Shown: one piece after another, positions 56,817-64,000 of the stretch
Layout: every line of letters begins with the position of its first letter
Numbering within the stretch: the stretch's first letter is position 1
Assembly: GCA_946894095.1 (NCBI GenBank)
Contig: OX335641.1
Location: forward strand, 10,372,501 to 10,436,500
Reading direction: 5' to 3'
Origin: Incurvaria masculella
Lineage: Eukaryota; Arthropoda; Insecta; Lepidoptera; Incurvariidae
DNA length: 64,000 bases
Translations under genes and position numbers: made by a program
Notes under the pieces: generated by a model
The model's database searches: none
Seen by the model: the letters and a program-made list of their open reading frames with translations, nothing else
What the model was told of the DNA's origin: nothing

Positions 56817-58586
56817 TGAACGAACCAGAAGCCGGCTGCGCGGCGGCACTCCTGCGAAAGCAATTTATTATTGGATGATGGCAGGGAGAACTTCGTTACC
56901 CGTGGCGTTATATGGCACTATACGAGTACTCTGCCACGCGTCTCTAACGTAACGCGGTTGCCTCGGCATTCGAATTCTCATTACATCCGTCCGTTCGTAG
57001 CCTTGTAACTTCTTCGTTTTAAAAATTTATTAGTCACCTTTTGAAAATTTTACGTTGCATACCTACGTGTAACTGCATATTTGGAGCATTTCATTTTGAG
57101 TTTTGCTGGAGGTAGGATTTTTTCGATTTGTTTGAGTTGATGGGGCATTTCATAAAATTATTCATCAAAAGCAGAGAATATGAAATTTGCAAATTTTGTA
57201 TTTAATAACATCGTTGCATCTGAATACTTTACTCTATTCTATAGATATAATCAGAACATAAAGAATCGATTTTTTTAAATTATGTTCACTGCAAAGGTAT
57301 TCACTATCACTTTACGCTTTAATTTATTTTATTTTAATTTAATTTAATTTAATCTAAACGAAATCCTGTCGGTCCGTTTATAACTTGAGAACCACTTTAT
57401 GCGTTTGTTGCGGTTTCTTTTACTTATGGCTTGATTATTCCCATAATTAAAAGGAACTTGTTATCACACATTAAATATAAGAAAGGTTGGAAGAAAAGTC
57501 TACTAGTACTTCATTAACAAAACCTGCTTCCAACTAATACATCATATTAACATCATGATGTGGTGATTGGGTATAGATACATCACCCAGGAGAGATGTAT
57601 AGAGCAGAATGCAAACAAGACAACTCGCACAAGCTGATAGCTGGAATTGAAGGCTCACATTGAGTTACCTGCGCCGTTGACGTACCTACGTGAGTAGCAG
57701 GCAGAGATACTCCAGCAGGGATCGATACTAGCTAGCATGATGGTGACAGGATGTTCTGTTTTTATATGTCTTTGGTATAATAGTAGGTTTTCGTCACGTA
57801 ATCGGTTGTCTTCTATTAAAAAATCATCAGACAATTAAATATTGGCTGGAACATTTTAATCATTAAACATTTAGACGAACTAGACATTCAACATCCCTCT
57901 AAAACCCATGATAAAGTATACATAGGTATTCAGTACATGCTGGTAAAGTTTCCTTCCCGCTCGAGTTAAATTTATTTTTAGACGTTCACAGCCACTTCCA
58001 ACAAATATAATCAATAAATCTTATTTTTACGTAATTTACTGGTAATAAAACACGGCATCGGTTTATAAGACAAGTAAGTGATTTCGAATCTGAAAGCAAT
58101 ACCATGTTACCTGTCATTTCAACTTACCGAATAATATCTGAAACGCCGCATGGTCGGGTCTCAGCTCGGATCGAACCATCGTGATTCGATTTTTAAAATC
58201 CGATTGGAAGCCGGGCAGCCGAGCACAACACAATACGATTACGTAAAGCGATCTTAGGATCCAGCGCCCGTGACCACTTTCACTGATTCTTCGTCGACGG
58301 CGTTTTACATATGTACCGAGAGCATACGTAATTGCGACATTATTTACTTTTATATGTACTCTCCCGCTTTTAAATTGTTGATTTTAAATGTAAGCCCTCG
58401 TTTACATCACAGCTTTGTGTTGAAGCATTTTCAAATTTGAAATTCGCCTCGCGAGTTCAATGAACGCGCGGGCGGGAATTCGTTTTTTGTTTTGCTGGAT
58501 GAATTCACTTTCGTTGCGAACGGCCGAGAGGTAACTGACAACGGTGTGGTTCGCCGTGCATTGCTTTTACTTTCCTACTCCCACAG
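56817..58586. other. non-coding stretch
   Basis: I recognised no gene or repeat family. Confidence 0.4.
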
Positions 58587-58656
58587 CGTTGGTGGTGGAA
58601 TCGGTCGCTGTGGTGGGACACCGAACGCTCATCGTCGCGTGTCGTGGGGGATCCAG
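58587..58656 (+). CDS. candidate internal exon (unknown protein)
   Basis: A textbook pyrimidine-rich acceptor (ttttactttcctactcccacag) is followed 70 bp later by a donor CCAG|GTAATA. All three frames are open; one reads LVVESVAVVGHRTLIVACRG, the most protein-like. The segment is GC-richer than its surroundings. No partner exon was located. Confidence 0.35.
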
Positions 58657-60094
58657 GTAATAGCCTGCGAACAGGGCACTACGCGGCGGTACTGTCTGTA
58701 CTATCCTGTCTATAGTATAGTAGGAATAAACTATCAAAGCTGAACTGAAGTTTAGATTTGAACCATGCATATCTAGTGACATAAATTCAAGGTGGTCCAC
58801 CATCAATGTGGGCCCGTAATCATCCCTAGATTTCACTTCCCATACAAACGTAGTTTAAAAACCATTTGGAAACCACTGCGAGGATTTACTTAATTTTTAT
58901 TATGTTTAAATCAAATCAAATCGTTTATTCAGCGCAACACACATAAAAACAACAATAAACAAGACATAATAAAAAAGAGATAACTTATCACATAAAAGGC
59001 ATGCATATTCGTAAGTGCTGCGCTAAATACGGTATGCACTCAGCCGGTACGCAGCTCGCGCTACTGAGCTGGTTTTACACCCCTTTCAGAATCCCTTAAA
59101 AACAAATAGTTAAATTAGGCGCCTACTATACTTTTACTTATACTAGTCAATAAATGGCACTAACTTGAATCTTATTTTATGCAGAGCCGCTCCTGGCATT
59201 ATGTCAATAATGTTGCTGTCTGGATTTCGCTGCTGCGTTTCGCAGACAGAGGCTGATGGGGATACCGTGCGTCCGCCGTCTCGGTGTTATATTGCACTTA
59301 ACTCATGCCGGATTTTTGAGCATCCGACTAGTGTTTTTGAGTTCAACTTGCGGTCGCTTTACCCAAATTTCTTCACAATACTTGTGACGTAAACCTTATC
59401 TGAAGCGTATGGGAAATTCCAACGTTGCGTCGAAGCGGAATTATAAGAACCCGCAGTGTGTGTGCACCATCATGTGCGTAGTATCTACATACAAGCACAT
59501 CCTCACCATATCTACCAAATAAACTTCTTTCTAGAAAACCAATTACCGTGTTTTATAAAAATTTGGTAAAAAAATATATTATTCATTTAACTTTTTTTTA
59601 AAGTGATGTGTTTTCCAAGTGGTTCAATATAATTGGATGAGTTCAAAATGTATGATGGAAATATGTTTAATCTAAGTAAATATACTTACCAAGTACGTGC
59701 CTTTTTTCAACGAATGTGATATGTATGTAGGTTCTACCGTGAAGGTTCTACACATTAATTAAAGAAAGATCCCTGTAAAAATAAGTACTTTATGAGTATA
59801 CATAAAGGATGGACCGAAAAACCTACCATTCGCGGGTATTGCGTCAACCAATTTCGCCACTTGCTTTATACCGCTTTTTTTTTATTTCATCATCATTTAT
59901 TTATTTTCAAATCTACTCGCCAAGGTATTTTCCTCAAAGTTCAAAGTTATGTGAAGAACCACGGCTGGCCGGAATTATTTTCGCAGCCGCCGACAAAATC
60001 CGATAGCCCATGGGCGTCGTCGAAAGCCTTTTAGACTTAGTTGAGGGTTTGGTCAACGTATGTCGCGCTTTCATAAGTACCTACACAAGTAAGT
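58657..60094. other. non-coding stretch
   Basis: No gene or repeat that I can support. Confidence 0.4.
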
Positions 60095-60345
60095 TTTTAG
60101 GGTTCAGTAACTAAAGGGTGCCAAACGGAACCCTATTACTGAGCCTCCGCTTCGTCCGTCCGTCCGTCTGTCACAGGGCCGTGAATGTAAGCTGAAATTT
60201 TCAGAGAGTGTGTATTTCTGTTGCCGCTATAACAACAAATAAAACATGAAACGTGATTTCTTTGGGTCAAATCTTGTATAATCCCTTGTAATATACCCTT
60301 CGTGTTCGATTCCGACTCGCACTTGGCCGGTTTTCGAGGAGTTGA
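60095..60345 (-). repeat. 'gggttccgtacc' interspersed repeat
   Basis: Minus-strand copy: 'ccggccaagtgcgagtcgga' at the right, 'ggacggacggacgaagcgga' and 'gggttccgtttggcaccctt' at the left. Confidence 0.85.
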
Positions 60346-61427
60346 TATCAAGAAATAAAATAGAACTTTAAAATGTTTTTTACTTCAGTGGTGTTTTTAC
60401 CATAAACACGAAATTAGTGCACTCGACATGGATATGTCTTGAAAATCTTAGTTGCCTTTAAGGAAAAAATACTTCGGACTTTAACCAAAATCGGGCTTTA
60501 ATCATAACATATACACATACACCTGAAGAGCCCAGCAGTACAAGTTCTTGCAATCGAGGGTAAAAGCCCAATTCACGATTACCAAAAACTTGCCAAAAGT
60601 TCAGACATCAACCGGGTCGCATACTTAGATCTGTTAAGAATATGCTCGAGAATAGCGAATATGCTCGGAGCTTGGCTTAAATCATTGAGAATTGTGGAAC
60701 TCTACGCCTCCGACCTTCATCAGTGTATGCAAAGGACCAAACCATGCCGCCAACCACACGTAAGCATGAATAAATATTGTAAACATCACTACCTGCGTGT
60801 TTAATATGTAGCAATATTGTGTACTTACAATAATTGTTTAAAATAAATCAATCGAATCAGTCGTTCATTATATGCGCGTAGCAGCAAAACAATCCAAATA
60901 GAGTAGTTGTTATTGAAATTATTCACTAAACAAAACTAAACTTCTTTCTCTGATCAATGGCACGAAAGGACACATCATCTAAATCAACGTCCACGTATGA
61001 TTAAACACGTCACTTTTTATGGACATTTTGGAAAGGAGCTAAATCAACTCCACGGTGGTTCACTAAAAGTAACAATGATTAACTCTGATTTCTCTTCCTG
61101 CAATCGGGCCTACAACTATTCTATAAACATGCTAAAACCCTATACCTAAAATAGGTAGGATACCATCAGGGCGCAATTCCTACTAGGAAATTTTTCGTCT
61201 TTTATTTCAATTTAAATTATCAATTACGTGGGCTGACATGGTCACAAAGTGTACCCAAGCTCTAAAAACAAAGATAAAAAAGAAATTACTTCTATGTACC
61301 TAATATTTATATTATTAGTCTACCTGCAATGCATGTAGTCAACGCGAATTCCACGTATGTTTAACGCATTCAGAAAAATAAAACTCTATAATATTCAACA
61401 ACATCGTACCTACATATTTAGTTCTTT
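60346..61427. other. upstream region of the 61487 gene
   Basis: No repeat recognised. It presumably contains control sequence for the promoter at 61428. Confidence 0.35.
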
Positions 61428-61461
61428 TCAGTTACTCTACAAATGCGCAGGAGGTCGGTCG
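61428..61461 (+). promoter_or_regulatory. Inr plus DPE core promoter
   Basis: The arthropod initiator TCAGTT is at 61428-61433, with A+1 at 61430. GGTCG at 61457-61461 is exactly at +28 to +32 and fits the DPE consensus RGWYV. No TATA box is at -30, as usual for Inr/DPE promoters. The start codon of the downstream exon is at +58. Confidence 0.7.
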
Positions 61462-61486
61462 CCCGAGAAGCTGCATCTATCTTATC

Positions 61487-61565
61487 ATGAAGTGCGTCAT
61501 TCTGTTCATGTCTCTGATTGCGATAGCGATCTCTAAGGAGTGTATCTATGACGATTCCGGAATAT
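61487..61565 (+). CDS. first coding exon of a secreted protein (partial)
   Basis: 26 codons plus one base: MKCVILFMSLIAIAISKECI then YDDSGI, then the strong donor AT|GTAAGT. Residues 1-16 form a classic signal peptide (K near the start, hydrophobic core, small residue before the cut, AIS|K or similar). The mature part begins with an acidic, Cys-containing stretch. A promoter lies 57 bp upstream. The rest of the gene is expected to the right, but I found no in-phase exon before the window ends. The family is unknown. Confidence 0.65.
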
Positions 61566-62759
61566 GTAAGTTTATGTTTTTCTTTTACCAGACTGGACAG
61601 AACATTCTAATCCTTTTTCAAGGCCGATTCCTTTACCAACGCGCTTTCACGTTACCTTTTCAAACGTTCCAGTTAATGCTACCACCTATATTTTTTATGG
61701 AATGCTATAATCACGTGCCTCTCAGTCTGACCACGGACAAACTTCCGGATTGTTTTCAGGAGCTGCCACTACCATGCCGGCTGGCCAAGTGCTTCTTCAT
61801 ATTGCATTTGAAGGACCTCGGGTTGTAGTTTGGGGGAAATACCTGCCACAGCAGCGAGTGCATTCCATAGTTTATTCGACCTACATGATCGGTCGGTTCT
61901 CATAGTGGGAATGTGAACCGTATGGATGTATGCTTTGTCTTGCCCGCGTTGAGCGGAGTGGAATGACGACGGAGGAATGGCTTTATACAACTCAGAAGAG
62001 CACTATTCGTGGTACGGAAAGAGATCTAAAGTGGTACATGGTTCCGAACCATCAATCATTCTTCGCATTCATGTTCAATGTAAATTCATATTTCATTCCC
62101 TCTGGATCAAATGAATGGTCCTCGATGCAATACCTCAGGGGTTCCCATTAGGGTACGGAAGTTGAAAGTTAAAACGGAATTCTATGTTTTTATAAGAAAG
62201 CATATTTTTCCTGCGGATTAGTTTGGTTTTATGAAGTGAATGAGCAACAGAGATGAAATAATCGCGTTTATTGCTGACAATGCTGATAACTCTAGTGAAA
62301 ATTAAAATAGACTGTTCTTCAAGTTTTGAAAAAAAAAAACGGATCTAGAAACCCCGACATGGCACCCGCGGGACTATTAATGGTAAATCATTTGGTGCTT
62401 ATTCTGACAAAATCAAATAAAGAAAATACAATATACACGCATAACTTGATTCGGATTGAAAAACGCTGGATGTACAAAAAACATTTTTTTATTTAGACAT
62501 GACTGTGTATGACCAAAGCTACTCCTGATAAATTGTTTTAAACTAATTGCGAAACGGAATACAATTTATATCCACATAAATAACGTCGCAGTTCAAACAC
62601 AAGCGAGGAGAATAACATTTTACCGCCACTTGTGCACACATTACAAAAACACACCTTCGGAATAAAGGCAATCTGTGAGGATCACGTTGACATCGCCCAC
62701 TTAGGACTCGGCACAAGCATAGGTATGCGCCCAAGTGCGCAGGCTTATTTTTCATTTCA
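61566..62759. other. probable intron with repeat fragments
   Basis: At about 62005-62052 there is a short SINE fragment ('aaagagatctaaagtggtac'). Otherwise no exon with correct phase was recognised. Confidence 0.35.
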
Positions 62760-62900
62760 GCTAAGGTACCCGGCTCCACTCGGGTCAATGTCGTTTTGGA
62801 CTAATGTCGGGCTGAATTATGTCCCGGATATTATAAGAGTTCCCCATGCAAACTTTCATCCCCTATTTTACGCCCTTCAAGTTTAAATTTTCGCCAAAAA
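62760..62900 (+). mobile_element. RTE-like repeat fragment
   Basis: 'gctaaggtacccggctccac', 'tcgggtcaatgtcgttttgg' and 'catgcaaactttcatcccct' match the start of the RTE-like copies A and B and typical RTE 3' regions. The frame continuing to 63100 is probably incidental. Confidence 0.65.
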
Positions 62901-63429
62901 GGTGGGAGGATTTCGCTCGAAGGGGGACAAAATTTACACAATTTACGGATGAGCAAATAAAAGAGCATTCCATTCGATTACGTGACCTGAAAAAATATGA
63001 GCAAATAAAACGAATGTATCTATTTTCGAAATGTTCTGTAAAATGGGCAAAGATTTTTGGAACTATGCTCCTTATCGCGCGTTTAGCGGATGAGTGCTAG
63101 ACGGGAAAAAGGCCTACTTTTCTGTCATAGAGACAGAGCTTCAGTCCTCCCGTCAATCTCGTGTTTACTTTGACGACGGGCGCTTATAAAATGTTATTCC
63201 GTCTGACTTTGAAGTGTTTCTTGAGGCAATCAAATTGGATGTGTATGTATGTGCGTATGTTCCTATGGACTCCCAAACGGCTGTATCGATTTAGATGTAG
63301 TTGGCAGGCAATTTTCAAATTACTCGGGTGATCCTGTGCAGAAGCTGCACTTTTGAGCGTTAGCGTTATGAGATAACCCCGGAATTTGTACCAAATTTTG
63401 TGATATCTCATAACGCTCGAAAGTGGAGT

Positions 63430-63665
63430 TATATATGAGCTCAGAGTGGTCAGTCTGAGTTCTCACCTAAATTGGCGTTTACGGCAAACCGATCGACTGG
63501 CGTTTTCCGTAAAAACGTCAAACTCCAAACAAGTTTTTACTAGATATTCTGTGGTTTAACTTCTTCAAGCTGTCAAAGCCAAACTCGGACTTTCGATTAC
63601 TTCCGAAAACGCGGAGTCGACGAAACGGCAACGTCGACGTATTTACGGCAACGTTGAGTAAGCTG
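63430..63665 (-). repeat. dispersed repeat, copy 2 (inverted)
   Basis: Inverse of 49530-49740: 'tcagagtggtcagtctgagt', 'gtaaaaacgtcaaactccaa', 'tttttactagatattctgtg', 'acttcttcaagctgtcaaag'. Confidence 0.8.
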
Positions 63666-63866
63666 TCAAATCAAATTCGGACTCGCAAATGTTAGTTCGC
63701 TTAACGCCCACTGCACGCGATCGGGACTTCATCGGGGCTTCGCACGGATTTTTAAAATAAGAAGTTCCTATCGGGTGTCTTTTTTTGTGGTGATCAAAAG
63801 GAAAAGGTCGTGTCAGGCTTTTCCAGTTCATGACAAAGCTTCATAATGCCCGAGAAAAAGGGCTCT

Positions 63867-63886
63867 GGGGGGGGGGGGGGGGGGGC
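63867..63886. repeat. poly-G run (20)
   Basis: An uninterrupted run of about 20 G inside a dispersed repeat that has only six G at the matching place near 43310. Length in the assembly may be unreliable. Confidence 0.9.
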
Positions 63887-64000
63887 ATTCCATCAACTAA
63901 TAGGAGTAGTTACTTGCATCCCTCGCTTTGGAATTCGTCGAAATCAATCCGTGTCCTCGAACTTAAACGCCGACGGAACCGCAGATACTCCATACGACGA

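Noticed and set aside
62846..63100. 84-codon plus-strand protein
   Set aside because: Its start lies in the RTE-like repeat; no acceptor, domain or Kozak context supports it.

Overview
This 64 kb window is eukaryotic nuclear DNA from an insect, most probably a moth or butterfly. It is AT-rich and intron-split, has long non-coding stretches, and is crowded with short interspersed repeats. Supporting signs are a mariner element, TTAGG-type pentamers, short repeats starting with 'gggttccgtacc', and the 'aaccgacttcaaa' repeat ends that I associate with lepidopteran genomes. There are no operons, ribosome-binding sites or CRISPR arrays. The species assignment is inference.

Only two protein-coding units are strongly supported. 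(1) A clip-domain serine protease gene lies on the minus strand between about 40.4 and 31.3 kb. Six exons (40349-40408, 38797-39870, 35867-36059, 33745-33905, 32526-32782, 31279-31434) join in consistent phase. They give a 632-residue C-terminal portion made of an N-terminal low-complexity region, one clip domain, a Thr/Pro linker and a complete trypsin-like domain. The first exon, with start codon and signal peptide, was not found. (2) An uninterrupted 341-codon mariner transposase lies on the minus strand at 5401-6426, between matching terminal inverted repeats. A third, partial gene starts near the right end: an Inr plus DPE promoter (61428-61461) sits just before a signal-peptide exon (61487-61565) with a strong splice donor. 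Weaker single-exon candidates lie at 2892-3024, 3955-4113, 21743-21812, 58587-58656 and 52576-52803.

Most of the rest is mobile-element debris. One SINE family dominates, with about 20 pieces. Its copies share one body and tail but carry either a tRNA-derived or a 5S-rRNA-derived Pol III head. Other elements are a palindromic MITE of about 150 bp (six copies), a 130 bp CAGTCGTATTC-ended MITE (four copies), two abutting TTAA-flanked MITEs, a hAT-type MITE with a perfect 8-bp target duplication, several large fold-back elements (one enclosing a telomere-like (ACCTA)7 array), two copies of an RTE-like repeat that both carry the same nested 5S-SINE fragment, and five copies of a repeat with GGAC runs.

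Layout: 0-5 kb sparse, with a possible exon pair; 5-6.6 kb mariner; 7-20 kb SINEs and fold-backs; 20-25 kb GC-rich patches with a possible exon; 25.6-28.3 kb SINE/RTE cluster; 31-41 kb protease gene with repeat-filled introns; 41-61 kb intergenic repeats; 61.4 kb onward the start of a secreted-protein gene and more repeat fragments. I judged similarities by eye and computed no identities.
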